From: Actinomycetota bacterium
GTDB taxonomy: Bacteria; Actinomycetota; Rubrobacteria; Rubrobacterales; Rubrobacteraceae
Assembly: GCA_902810695.1 (NCBI GenBank)
Contig: CADDYV010000009.1
Coordinates: 27,458 to 91,457, forward strand
DNA length: 64,000 nucleotides
Direction of reading: 5' to 3'
Below the pieces are notes generated by a model. The model ran no database searches. It worked only from the letters and a program-made list of their open reading frames with translations, and had not been told where the DNA came from. Below are positions 15,296-23,803 of this stretch, piece by piece (positions within the stretch are counted from its first letter, which is position 1; the number at the start of each line of letters is the position of its first letter). A program made the position numbers and the translations under genes.

Positions 15296-16498
15296 CTAGC
15301 TCGTACGGTCTGCTTGCTTGCCTCCCGACCACGCCCAGGTGTCGGCGTTGAAGTAGTCGTGATGCTCTATCCTGCCGTTCGCTATCTTCTCTTCGCGCCA
15401 CCGGTGGTAGGCTTCCTTGTCTTCCTTCCACATCGGGAAGACATCTTCGTTGCCTTCCTCGATAAATTCGAGGTCGTTGACCATCACGATGCAGTCCTCG
15501 ACCGGGCAGACCTGGGCGCAGATGCCGCACCCGGTGCAGTAGTCGTAGTTAACGGGGTGAAATCCCTCTTCGGTGATGTCGAAGCACTCATCGGGGCAGT
15601 CGAGCCAGCACTGGCGGCACTTGATGCAGGTGTCGAAGTTGACCACCGGGCGCATGGTCCGATCGGAAGAGGTTTTGTAGTCCGGGTTGCGCTCGCCCAG
15701 CTTGCGGGCCTCGACGATGATGCCTTCCCGCATCTCCTTGTACCCCGGCAGCCTGACCGGCTCGTAGTCGTCCTCTTTGCCCACGCCGGCGGCGACCTCG
15801 TGGATCACCACTTCCTCGTAGCCATCTCTGAGCGCCGCGAGGTGCTCTTCGCCGAGCTTCTCGTCCTCGTTTACCACGCTCTCTACCGCGCTGAACTCGA
15901 AGATGTCCGGGCGCGTACGCGCTATGGCGCCGAGCACCCGCATGTCCGTGCCGTCGTCGCGATATACCCAGAGCCCGCCCAGGCTCGGCGTTCCGGGAAG
16001 GATCGCCAGCGTCCAGTCCCAGGGCTTGCGCGGGATCACCTTCAATAGCTCCTCGGCGGATCTGTTCGAGATAACCAGTAGCGTTCCGCCGCGCCGGAGA
16101 CGCAAATTGATCGGCTGCCGGCCGTAGAAAGCCCAGGACTCGACCCCGTCGCACAATGTGTCGTCGAGGACCGTGATCACATCCAGCTCGTTCGGCTCGT
16201 ACTTGGCCATGTGCTCCTGAAGCCGCATCTCGTCCGGGGCGATCACCGCGAACTGCTTCGCCGGAACACCGTTGCGCTCCGGCGAGTCGCCATAGCGCTG
16301 GATCGTCGAGCCCAGCCAGTCCCGCTTGCGGGCGGCCATGACCACGTGCTTGCAGAGGTTCGCCGCGAGCGTCTTCTGGTAGATCCCCCGGTAGGTGAAC
16401 TCCACGCTCTTGGCTTCCTCGCGAACCTCAGTGGAGCTTCGGCCTGCAGCGGAGTCCTGCGCGACGGGCGGCGTGTTGGCTTCAGTGCCAGACGACAT
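15296..16498 (-). CDS. 2-oxoacid:ferredoxin oxidoreductase fused gamma-delta subunit
   Basis: This 400-residue protein fuses the OFOR gamma domain to a two-cluster ferredoxin (delta). The gamma part spans about residues 30-210 (FTYRGIYQKTLAANLCKHVV, VITVLDDTLCDGVES). The delta part near residue 300 has FDTCIKCRQCWLDCPDECFD and YDYCTGCGICAQVCPVED, each a C-x2-C-x2-C-x3-C-P cluster motif. The ATG at 16498 is preceded by AGGAGAGAGG; the open frame up to 16594 is non-homologous. A gamma-delta fusion also occurs in the Moorella oxalate enzyme as I recall, which agrees with the alpha-subunit motif. It is the promoter-proximal gene, with a promoter and an operator-like palindrome just upstream. Confidence 0.88.
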   Translation of the reverse strand: MSSGTEANTPPVAQDSAAGRSSTEVREEAKSVEFTYRGIYQKTLAANLCKHVVMAARKRDWLGSTIQRYGDSPERNGVPAKQFAVIAPDEMRLQEHMAKYEPNELDVITVLDDTLCDGVESWAFYGRQPINLRLRRGGTLLVISNRSAEELLKVIPRKPWDWTLAILPGTPSLGGLWVYRDDGTDMRVLGAIARTRPDIFEFSAVESVVNEDEKLGEEHLAALRDGYEEVVIHEVAAGVGKEDDYEPVRLPGYKEMREGIIVEARKLGERNPDYKTSSDRTMRPVVNFDTCIKCRQCWLDCPDECFDITEEGFHPVNYDYCTGCGICAQVCPVEDCIVMVNDLEFIEEGNEDVFPMWKEDKEAYHRWREEKIANGRIEHHDYFNADTWAWSGGKQADRTS

Positions 16499-16541
16499 CC
16501 TCTCTCCTTTCTTGCACGGTCCCCATATCCGTGAATTTGGC

Positions 16542-16557
16542 TCTACCAAATGGTAGA
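16542..16557. promoter_or_regulatory. Operator candidate of the oxalate oxidoreductase-like operon
   Basis: TCTACCAAATGGTAGA is a perfect inverted repeat (7+2+7). It lies between the readable promoter at 16573-16601 and the start codon at 16498, at roughly +9 to +24 of the predicted transcript. This is a usual place for a repressor site. The TGGT/ACCA core resembles sites of FCD-type GntR regulators, but the regulator cannot be assigned. Confidence 0.55.
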
Positions 16558-16572
16558 ACCAATTTCGGGATG

Positions 16573-16601
16573 ATTCTAGCAGCAGCGAGTACAAAGATCA
16601 A
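16573..16601 (-). promoter_or_regulatory. Sigma70-type promoter of the oxidoreductase operon
   Basis: Read on the minus strand, a TTGATC box (16601-16596) is followed after exactly 17 bases by TAGAAT (16578-16573). The first gene of the operon starts about 75 bp further on. The boxes are close to consensus for a housekeeping sigma factor. Confidence 0.55.
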
Positions 16602-16718
16602 CGGCCTCACCTGATCCACTCCGGATTTCCGCGTCTTTACGTGCAAAACCGGGTTGTATAGGCTGATTCGCTCTGGTGGTATATGTGATCCGCCGTTTTT
16701 TAGATGGAATACAGCGGC

Positions 16719-17279
16719 TCACTGTCTGCGCTCCTTCTCTGGAAGGTTGTGATCGCTTTGGGACTGGTGGATCTGTATGAGGTGGCGTTCTACGAGTTCA
16801 AAGAGTTTGCCTTCCAGAGCGCGCTGCTGATCAGCCGCTTCCGAGAGTTGCTGGCTTGTCTTCTCAAGCGAGGAAAATTCGATCTCCCCGAAAATCTTCT
16901 CGCGGCGTTCGAGCAGGTCCTGGAGTTCGTCGAAAAGCCGGTCTCTGTGCTCCTGGCAGATGTAGCGTTCGAGTCGCCTGAATATAAGATCTTCCAGTTC
17001 CCGGCGCTGCCTCAAAAGATCGAACACGTCGCGGAGATATCGCTCCCGCTCGCGCTGAAACTGCAGTTCGCGCTCCAGTCCTTCCATGAGGAGATTCTGA
17101 TCCAACTGTTCAAACGGTCGTTGGGCCTCTTCGGTGATCTGCTCCATCCGTGCTCTATTGCGGCGGCGCCTCTCGCCCTCGAAGAGCCTCTCCTGCCAGC
17201 CGAGCACCCGTCCGAGTTCATCGAGAAGGCGGGTTAACTCCTGCTCGTGTTCCTCTAGCTCCCGTATTTTGTCGGCCAC
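16719..17279 (-). CDS. Coiled-coil protein of unknown function
   Basis: The 186-residue protein is almost entirely charged helix: KIRELEEHEQELTRLLDELG, ELQFQRERERYLRDVFDLL, RRELEDLIFRRLERYICQEH. Heptad-like leucine spacing suggests a long coiled coil. There is no membrane segment and only one Cys. The GTG at 17279 has GGGAG six bases upstream. I do not recognise the family. It lies 37 bp downstream of the universal stress protein gene on the same strand and is likely co-transcribed with it. Confidence 0.6.
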   Translation of the reverse strand: MADKIRELEEHEQELTRLLDELGRVLGWQERLFEGERRRRNRARMEQITEEAQRPFEQLDQNLLMEGLERELQFQRERERYLRDVFDLLRQRRELEDLIFRRLERYICQEHRDRLFDELQDLLERREKIFGEIEFSSLEKTSQQLSEAADQQRALEGKLFELVERHLIQIHQSQSDHNLPEKERRQ

Positions 17280-17316
17280 GATATCTCCCTCTGTGCCCGG
17301 TCTACAGGGTGAGGCT

Positions 17317-17805
17317 CTAAACGCGCTGGTTTTCCTGCAATGACGGCGGGTGGGGAGGAGCCGCGAGCGGCTCGCACGGGATCGGGAAGACCACGACCGG
17401 GCAATCCGAAGAGGCCATTACCTTGTGCGTGGTGGAGGTCGGGCGGAAGCGGTGCATGAAACCTTTTCCTCGCCGGCCCAGCACCACGAGATCAAAGCCC
17501 ACTTCCTTGATATGGCTCAGGATGGCTTTCGCGGGATCCCCCTTCATCAACTCGACCGACTTGGGTTCGATGCCCAGATCCCTCGCCGTGCACCGGGCTT
17601 GATCGCAGAACTCTTCGAAGTCTCCGTCGGCCACGGCTTTCGGTAGTTCCACTTCCTGCGCTACGACCTGTAACGCCGGTGGATACTCTTGCACGCAGAG
17701 AACGTGCAACTCGGCCTCTAGCATGAGGGCCAGCCTGGCCGCCTGCTTAAGCACCTCATTGCACGCTCTGGACTCGTCTATTGCCACCAGGATTCTGCCG
17801 TACAT
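17317..17805 (-). CDS. Universal stress protein (UspA family)
   Basis: This is a 162-residue single-domain USP. It begins MYGRILVAIDESRACNEVL, the usual first strand with the Asp of the nucleotide site, and has the ATP-binding signature DLVVLGRRGKGFMHRF followed by STTHKVMASSDCPVVVFP, i.e. the G-x2-G-x9-G-[ST]-type region, slightly altered. Such proteins bind ATP and help survival under stress; the exact role is unknown. A promoter can be read at 17917-17945. A coiled-coil gene follows in the same direction. Confidence 0.88.
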   Translation of the reverse strand: MYGRILVAIDESRACNEVLKQAARLALMLEAELHVLCVQEYPPALQVVAQEVELPKAVADGDFEEFCDQARCTARDLGIEPKSVELMKGDPAKAILSHIKEVGFDLVVLGRRGKGFMHRFRPTSTTHKVMASSDCPVVVFPIPCEPLAAPPHPPSLQENQRV

Positions 17806-17916
17806 GTGGATAATCCCCTTTCGCGGACGTTGGCAGCTCGTCCAGGCGGTACCACCGCTTCGAAAATCTCCGTTGCGGTCTCCACTGCCCCTTCCCCTTC
17901 TTCGACAGGTACGACC

Positions 17917-17945
17917 AGTTTACCAGAAAAGTATATTATGTGCAA
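17917..17945 (-). promoter_or_regulatory. Promoter upstream of the universal stress protein gene
   Basis: On the minus strand TTGCAC (17945-17940) and TAAACT (17922-17917) are separated by exactly 17 bases in an AT-rich patch. The start codon lies about 110 bp downstream, which leaves a leader of roughly 105 bases. Confidence 0.5.
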
Positions 17946-18055
17946 TTTGCGTCAAGAGCCCGACGCGGTTTTGATGCCGGCTCGCGCGTTCTCTGAACCC
18001 GGTGTGTCGAGAAGCGTAGATGGATCGTGCGGGCTTCTTTCTGGGGGTACTGAGC

Positions 18056-19351
18056 TCAGGCTTCGGGTCGTCTGCGCTTTCTGCCGACCAGAGCTATACG
18101 CAGGTCGTTGACGTTGGTTCCCGTGGGTCCGGTAACGAGTAGAGCATCTCCTGCTTTGAGGGCCGTGTAGGCGTCGTTTTTTCTCAGGGCTTCGGTGGGG
18201 TCCACGCCGTTTTCGCGGATGGACCGGGCGGTCGAGCCGGTTACTATCCCGCCTGCGGCGTCGGTCGGGCCGTCGTTGCCGTCGGTATCGGCGGAGAGGG
18301 CCGCCCAGTTCTCTACGCCTGCTAGCTCCACCGCCAGCGCCAGGGCGAACTCCTGGTTGGGGCCGCCGAGCCCGTCGCCGCGTACCGTAACCGTAGCCTC
18401 GCCGCCGCTCACGAGGGCGCATGGCGGAGGGATGGGATTGCCGGTCTCCAGAACCTCTCGGATTATGGCCGCGTATACCGAGGCCGCGCCCCTCGCGTCT
18501 CCTGTGATGGTCGTGGAGAGCAGCATCGGTTCGTAGCCCAACTGCCGGGCTTTGGCCGCTGCGGCCTCGGATGAAAGCCGCCCGCCGCCGCAGATAATGT
18601 GCGTAACCCTCTCGAAGATGGAATCTCCGGGCTTGGGGGTTTCCGGACCATTTTCCAGGCGTTCGGAGATGCTTCGCGGCGGGTCTATGGCGTAGCGTTT
18701 CAACACGTCTCTCGCGTCTTCGAGGGTTGTGGGATCCGGGGCGGTGAGGCCGCTGGCTATCGCCGAGGGGTCGTCGCCGACCACGTCGGAGAGGAGCAGG
18801 GCTAGGGTGCGCGCGGGAGCGGCCCGGCGGACGAGGCCGCCGCCCTTGAGAGTGGAGATGTGCTTGCGGACGGTGTTGATGTCGCCTATCGAAGCCCCGC
18901 TTTTGAGCAGCGCTCCGGTGAGTTGTTTCAGGTCGGAGAGGCTTATCGGCGGGACCGGGTCCGCGAGCAGTGCCGAGGCTCCACCAGATATCAGGGCCAG
19001 GAGGAGATCCCCTGCCTCAAGCGAGTCCACAAGCTCCTCTACGCACCGGGCGACCTCGACGCCGCGCTCGTCGGGCTCCGGGTGAGAAGCGAACAGCGTC
19101 TTGAACTGCTCCGGGCCCGGCCGGTGGCCTTCTTTGGTGATCACCAGCCCGCCGGAGACTCTATCCCTGAGCAGCTCCCCGGCGGCAGTTGCCATCGCAC
19201 CGGCAGCTTTGCCCGCGGCGAGCACGAAGACTCGCTCCGCCTCGAAACTGAAGATAGCCTCACCCTCGCAGCGCAGAGCCCGCAAAACAGCGCGTCCGGG
19301 ATCGGCGGCCTCAAGCCCGGCGGCGAAGATATCCCTCAAATCCTCCTTCAC
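18056..19351 (-). CDS. Glycerate 2-kinase (MOFRL family)
   Basis: This is a protein of about 431 residues of the GckA/MOFRL type, which phosphorylates D-glycerate to 2-phosphoglycerate with ATP. Recognisable parts are VFVLAAGKAAGAMATAAGEL, GDLLLALISGGASALLADP, LLKSGASIGDINTVRKHIS, ALVSGGEATVTVRGDGLGGP and ADTDGNDGPTDAAGGIV. I place the start at GTG 19351 (VKEDLRDIFAAGLEAADP), where family homology begins; the frame is open to a GTG at 19396, but that would run through a palindrome at 19354-19369. It is divergent from glcDEF and would return glycerate derived from glyoxylate or sugar acids to glycolysis. Confidence 0.9.
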   Translation of the reverse strand: MKEDLRDIFAAGLEAADPGRAVLRALRCEGEAIFSFEAERVFVLAAGKAAGAMATAAGELLRDRVSGGLVITKEGHRPGPEQFKTLFASHPEPDERGVEVARCVEELVDSLEAGDLLLALISGGASALLADPVPPISLSDLKQLTGALLKSGASIGDINTVRKHISTLKGGGLVRRAAPARTLALLLSDVVGDDPSAIASGLTAPDPTTLEDARDVLKRYAIDPPRSISERLENGPETPKPGDSIFERVTHIICGGGRLSSEAAAAKARQLGYEPMLLSTTITGDARGAASVYAAIIREVLETGNPIPPPCALVSGGEATVTVRGDGLGGPNQEFALALAVELAGVENWAALSADTDGNDGPTDAAGGIVTGSTARSIRENGVDPTEALRKNDAYTALKAGDALLVTGPTGTNVNDLRIALVGRKRRRPEA

Positions 19352-19353
19352 AG

Positions 19354-19369
19354 GGACATTGTAATGTCC
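19354..19369. promoter_or_regulatory. Inverted repeat at the glycerate kinase start
   Basis: GGACATTGTAATGTCC is a perfect inverted repeat (7+2+7) immediately before the preferred start codon of the glycerate kinase gene, in the gap divergent from glcD. A regulator bound here would cover the start of transcription or translation. No regulator is assigned. Confidence 0.45.
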
Positions 19370-19620
19370 GGGCGGACTTTCATGCACGACAGGCACTACG
19401 GTTCCCGGGACCTTTCGATCACCTCGACCGGAGTTTAAGATAAAATCGCCTCAGATAAGATCTGGGGATAGCGTCAGCCGCAGGAAGGGATGCGAGGTTG
19501 GCCGTTGCGGGTAGCGGCGTTCGCAGGGCAGATGTTAGAGGCATTGAAGACAAAGGGTTCGGCGTGATACTCGCTAAGATGAGGATGCCTGCCGCGTGGT
19601 AGGGGAAGGGAGCTAGAGAA

Positions 19621-21075
19621 GTGGAGCGCACACAGCTTATAAGCACGATGGAGTCCATCCTCGGGCCGGAGGGTGTGATCCACGAGCGAGAGCAGCTACG
19701 CACCTACGAATGCGACGGCCTGATGAACTACCGGGTCATCCCGGACCTCGTCGTCTTACCCGAGAGTGCCGGGCAGGTGCAGCAGATCGTGAGGGTCTGC
19801 TACGAGGAGGGGATACCCTTCGTCGCCCGCGGCTCGGGGACCGGGCTCTCGGGCGGGGCCTTACCTGTAGAGTCGGGCATACTCATCGTGCTCGCCCGGA
19901 TGCGAAGGATCCTCGATGTGGACATACCGAACCAGAGGGTTACCGTGGAGCCGGGCGTGGTCAACCTGTGGGTCACCCAGGAGGTGGCGAGCGAGGGATA
20001 CTTCTACGCCCCCGACCCTTCGAGCCAGCTCGTCTCCTCCATCGGCGGCAACTTCGCGGAGAACTCCGGCGGGGTCCACTGCCTGAAGTACGGCTTCACG
20101 ACGAACCACGTGACGGGGGCCGAAGTGGTGCTGCCGGATGGGTCCGTGGCGCACATCGGCGGCGGCAAAGCCCCCGACGAGCCGGGCTACGACCTGCTCG
20201 GCGCGTTCGTCGGCTCCGAGGGAACTTTAGGGATAGCCACCAAGATCACACTGCGCATAGTCCGCACGCCGGAGTCGGTGAGGACGCTTATAGCGGCCTT
20301 CGAGGACACGGAGAAGGCGGGCGGGGCGGTCTCGGGGATCATCGGTAGCGGGTGCGTCCCGGCGGGCATCGAGATGATGGACTCCCTGACGCTCGAAGCG
20401 GTAGAAGAAGCGGTGCATCCGCACTACCCGGAGTGCGGGGCGCTCCTTCTGGTGGAGCTCGACGGCCCGGAGGCCGAGGTCGAAAACCAGTTCGAGCAGG
20501 TGATAAAGATCTGCGAGGAGAACGGGTCTTCCGAGATCCGGGTAGCCAAAGACGATGCCGAGAGGGCGCTCTTCTGGAAGGGGCGCAAGGCGGCATTCGG
20601 GGCGATGGGCCGAATCGCGAACGACTACTACGTCCAGGACGGCGTAATCCCGCGCACCGAACTCCCGGCGGTGTTGAAGAAGATCAGCGACCTCAGCGCG
20701 GAGTACGGCCTGCGCGTGGCGAACGTCTTCCACGCCGGGGATGGCAACCTGCACCCGCTGGTCCTCTACGATAACAACAATGAAGGCGAGGCGGAGAGGG
20801 CGGAGGAGCTGGCCGGAGAGATCATCCGCGCCTGCCTGGAGCACGGCGGCTCGCTGACCGGCGAGCACGGCATCGGCGAGGACAAGAAGAAGTACATGCC
20901 GGATATGTTCACCGCGGACGATCTGAACGTCATGCAGCTTCTGCGGTGCGCTTTCGACCCGCACCACCTCTGCAACCCCGGCAAGGTCTTCCCGACCCCG
21001 CGGCTGTGCGCCGAACGCCCGGGGCCGTTCAGGGTGCACCCGCTGCAAGAGGCCGGCCTCGCGGAGATGTTCTGA
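19621..21075 (+). CDS. glcD: Glycolate oxidase FAD subunit GlcD
   Basis: This 484-residue FAD-linked oxidase oxidises glycolate to glyoxylate. The PCMH-type FAD domain is clear: VVLPESAGQVQQIVRVCYEE, FVARGSGTGLSGGALP, DPSSQLVSSIGGNFAENSGG, HVTGAEVVLPDGS, GSEGTLGIATKITLRI. The C-terminal FAD-oxidase part has VANVFHAGDGNLHPLVLYD and GGSLTGEHGIGEDKK. The GTG start at 19621 follows AGGGGAAGGGAGC. It overlaps glcE by one base (TGATG), so the subunits are translationally coupled. D-lactate dehydrogenases are close relatives, but the glcD-glcE-glcF order favours glycolate oxidase. Confidence 0.93.
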   Translation: MERTQLISTMESILGPEGVIHEREQLRTYECDGLMNYRVIPDLVVLPESAGQVQQIVRVCYEEGIPFVARGSGTGLSGGALPVESGILIVLARMRRILDVDIPNQRVTVEPGVVNLWVTQEVASEGYFYAPDPSSQLVSSIGGNFAENSGGVHCLKYGFTTNHVTGAEVVLPDGSVAHIGGGKAPDEPGYDLLGAFVGSEGTLGIATKITLRIVRTPESVRTLIAAFEDTEKAGGAVSGIIGSGCVPAGIEMMDSLTLEAVEEAVHPHYPECGALLLVELDGPEAEVENQFEQVIKICEENGSSEIRVAKDDAERALFWKGRKAAFGAMGRIANDYYVQDGVIPRTELPAVLKKISDLSAEYGLRVANVFHAGDGNLHPLVLYDNNNEGEAERAEELAGEIIRACLEHGGSLTGEHGIGEDKKKYMPDMFTADDLNVMQLLRCAFDPHHLCNPGKVFPTPRLCAERPGPFRVHPLQEAGLAEMF

Positions 21076-22334
21076 TGCAGACCGCGAACGTCTCCCTGGA
21101 GGACCTGCAGGGCATAGTAGGAGAAGAACACGCCCGCGAAGCCGCTCCCGAAGACGCGGTAGACGGCGCGACGCCCTCGTTCGTCGCCGAACCCGGCTCG
21201 GTGGAGGAGATCGCAGGGCTATTGAAGCTCGCGAGTGGGGCGGGGCTCGCGGTCGCGCCGCGCGGTGGGGGGACGAAGATGCACCTCGGAAATCCCCCTC
21301 GGAATCTGGACCTCATCGTGAGCACCGCCAGGATGAACGGGGTGCTGGAGCACGCCGCGCCGGATCAGGTACTGCGGGTGCAGGCCGGGATCGGGCTCGA
21401 AGGGTTGCAGGAGCGGCTCTCCGCCTCGAACCAGATGCTCGCGATAGACCCGCCGGAGCGCGGAGCCACCGTGGGCGGTGTGGTGGCGACGAACGCCTCC
21501 GGCCCGCTGCGGCTCAGGTACGGCACCATCCGGGACCTCATCATCGGAATCACGGTCGTTCTCCCGGACGGCACGGTGGCGAAGGCCGGAGGCAAGGTCG
21601 TAAAGAACGTCGCCGGTTACGACCTCGGCAAGCTGTTCACCGGGTCTCTGGGAACTCTGGGGATCATCGCGGAGGCCAACTTCCGGCTGCACCCGATACC
21701 GGAGGTCGCCAAAACCGTCGTGGTCGAGCTGGAGAGCCAGCAGGGTGCTGCGGAAGCAGCACAGGCCATCATGCACTCCCAGATCGTGCCGAGTGCGGTG
21801 GAGTTGCGCTGGGGTCCCAGCGGGAAGAGACTCGCGGTACTCGTCGAGAGCATCCCCGGCGGTATCGGGGCGAAGGCGGAGACGGCGGCTTTCCTGCTCA
21901 AGCCTTTTGGGGAGGTCCACACTGAGGACGGCAGAGCCGAGATTTTGCGCTTACCGGAGGCTGGAGAAAATGAGACCATCGTCAAGATCACGGCTCCCCC
22001 GGCGGAGCTTGCGGGCGTTCTGGAGTCGGTCTCCAGGGCGGCGGAGCGCAGAGGTTTAGAGGTCAGGATGTGGGGTCATGCCGCGAGCGGTGTAACGTTT
22101 GCGGGGCTCTCCGGCGGAGGCGTCGAGGCTCTGGCCGACTTTGTCGGGGAGATGCGTGAGATCCGGGCGAGAAGAGGAGGAAGCGTTACCTTGCAGAGAG
22201 CTTCCGTGGAGTTGAAGCGGAGAGCGGGCGCGTGGGGCTACGGCGGGGACGCCCTGGGGCTCATGCGCCGGGTGAAGGAGAAGTTCGACCCATCGGGGAC
22301 GATGAACCCCGGCAGGTTCGTAGGAGGTATCTAG
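21075..22334 (+). CDS. glcE: Glycolate oxidase FAD-binding subunit GlcE
   Basis: The product is 419 residues, a shorter FAD-domain paralogue of GlcD that partners it. Visible are FVAEPGSVEEIAGLLKLASG, VAPRGGGTKMHLGNPPRNLD, DPPERGATVGGVVATNASGP, LIIGITVVLPDGTVAKAGGK and VVKNVAGYDLGKLFTGSLGT. The C-terminal KEKFDPSGTMNPGRF is typical of the family. The start is ATG 21075, sharing one base with the glcD stop; the frame open upstream is a glcD shadow. The gene ends overlapping the GTG of glcF. Confidence 0.92.
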   Translation: MQTANVSLEDLQGIVGEEHAREAAPEDAVDGATPSFVAEPGSVEEIAGLLKLASGAGLAVAPRGGGTKMHLGNPPRNLDLIVSTARMNGVLEHAAPDQVLRVQAGIGLEGLQERLSASNQMLAIDPPERGATVGGVVATNASGPLRLRYGTIRDLIIGITVVLPDGTVAKAGGKVVKNVAGYDLGKLFTGSLGTLGIIAEANFRLHPIPEVAKTVVVELESQQGAAEAAQAIMHSQIVPSAVELRWGPSGKRLAVLVESIPGGIGAKAETAAFLLKPFGEVHTEDGRAEILRLPEAGENETIVKITAPPAELAGVLESVSRAAERRGLEVRMWGHAASGVTFAGLSGGGVEALADFVGEMREIRARRGGSVTLQRASVELKRRAGAWGYGGDALGLMRRVKEKFDPSGTMNPGRFVGGI

Positions 22335-23797
22335 TGACCGAGCGGCGGAACGGCGAGGGCCTACCGCAGGATAAGGCGATGACCAACTCCATCGGCGCGG
22401 GGAGCCCGGAGGATGTGGGCCAGGGTGTCGGCGAGGCGAGCGAGCTGGCGGAGGAGGCGACCGTCGGTGCAGGGCGCAGGGAGAGCGGCAAAACGAGCTT
22501 TCCGGCCTTCGACACCCACCACCCGCCCGACAAGGCGCTCATAGACGAGTGCGTCCACTGCGGGTTCTGTCTGCCGACCTGCCCGACGTATGTGCTCTTC
22601 GGCGAGGAGATGGACTCCCCGCGCGGGCGTATCTACCTCATGAACAAGGGGCTCGAAGAGGAACCGTTGAACGACCAGATGGTCCGGCACTTCGATTTGT
22701 GTCTGGGGTGCATGGCGTGCGTGACGGCGTGTCCGGCGGGGGTGCAGTACGAAAAGCTCATCGAGGCGACCCGCGCGCAGGTCGAGCGCCGCTACGAGAG
22801 ATCGCCGGAGGACAAAGCCTTCCGGGAGATGATCTTCAACCTCTTCCCCTACCCGAACCGGCTGCGTCTCGCCGCCGCTCCCATGAAGCTATACCAGCGG
22901 TTCGGTATCGGGAGCAGGCTCCGCAAGGCCGGCATCATGGACCGGCTGCCGGCGCGGGTACGGGCGATGGAGGCTCTCTTGCCGGAAGTTCCCAAGGAGG
23001 AGAAGATCCCGGAGACGACGCCGCCCGCAGGAGAGAAGCGCAGGCGCGTCGGGATACTCACCGGCTGCGTGCAGCGGGTTTTCTTCTCCAGGGTAAACGC
23101 GGCGACCGTCCGCGTGCTCGCCGCCGAGGGATGCGAAGTCGTAGCCCCTGCAGGCCAGGGCTGCTGCGGCGCTCTCTCGACCCACGCCGGGCGCGAGGAG
23201 GAGTCCCTGAACTTTGCCCGCAAGACGATAGATACCTTCGAGGAGTACGATTTGGATAACGTCATCGTCAACGCTGCCGGTTGCGGCTCGACGATGAAGG
23301 AGTACGGACATCTCCTGCGCGACGACCCCGAGTATGCGGAGAGAGCTAAAGAATTCTCCGCGAAGGTGAAGGACGTTACGGAGTTCTTACAGGAACTGGG
23401 CCCTGTGGCCGAGCGGCACCCGCTGCCCGTCTCGGTTGCCTACCATGACGCCTGCCACCTGGCTCACGCCCAGGGCATCAGAAGCCAGCCCCGGCAGAGC
23501 TTGAAACAGATACCGGGGATGGACGTGCGTGAGATAAGGGAGGCGGAGATCTGCTGCGGTTCGGCGGGGATCTACAACATGGTCGAGCCCGAGGCGGCTT
23601 CGGAGCTTGGCGAGCGCAAGGCGAAGAACGTTCTCGCCGCCGGAGCGCAGATGCTCGTTACCGCCAACCCCGGCTGCACGCTCCAGATCCGGGCTTCCCT
23701 GAAGAAGCTGGGCCAGGATATGCCGATGGCTCACCCTGTAGAGGTCGTAGACGCCTCGCTGCGCGGCGAGCCGGTAGAGACGCTGCTACAGCGTTAG
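22334..23797 (+). CDS. glcF: Glycolate oxidase iron-sulfur subunit GlcF
   Basis: This 487-residue electron-transfer subunit has two [4Fe-4S] motifs, CVHCGFCLPTCPTY and CLGCMACVTACPAG, at about residues 73-150, and two CCG domains (GILTGCVQRVFF with GQGCCGALSTHAG, then YHDACHLAHAQG with EICCGSAGIYN). The N-terminus carries about 60 extra low-complexity residues compared with the E. coli protein. GTG 22334 overlaps the glcE stop. The subunit passes electrons from the FAD subunits to the quinone pool at the membrane. Confidence 0.92.
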   Translation: MTERRNGEGLPQDKAMTNSIGAGSPEDVGQGVGEASELAEEATVGAGRRESGKTSFPAFDTHHPPDKALIDECVHCGFCLPTCPTYVLFGEEMDSPRGRIYLMNKGLEEEPLNDQMVRHFDLCLGCMACVTACPAGVQYEKLIEATRAQVERRYERSPEDKAFREMIFNLFPYPNRLRLAAAPMKLYQRFGIGSRLRKAGIMDRLPARVRAMEALLPEVPKEEKIPETTPPAGEKRRRVGILTGCVQRVFFSRVNAATVRVLAAEGCEVVAPAGQGCCGALSTHAGREEESLNFARKTIDTFEEYDLDNVIVNAAGCGSTMKEYGHLLRDDPEYAERAKEFSAKVKDVTEFLQELGPVAERHPLPVSVAYHDACHLAHAQGIRSQPRQSLKQIPGMDVREIREAEICCGSAGIYNMVEPEAASELGERKAKNVLAAGAQMLVTANPGCTLQIRASLKKLGQDMPMAHPVEVVDASLRGEPVETLLQR

Positions 23798-23803
23798 GGA
23801 AAC

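Noticed and set aside
13286..16048. Plus-strand open frame of 920 codons opposite the oxidoreductase genes
   Set aside because: It is antisense to three well-supported genes, its protein is rich in His/Arg/Pro without any domain, and long antisense frames are expected in DNA with strong G/C third positions.
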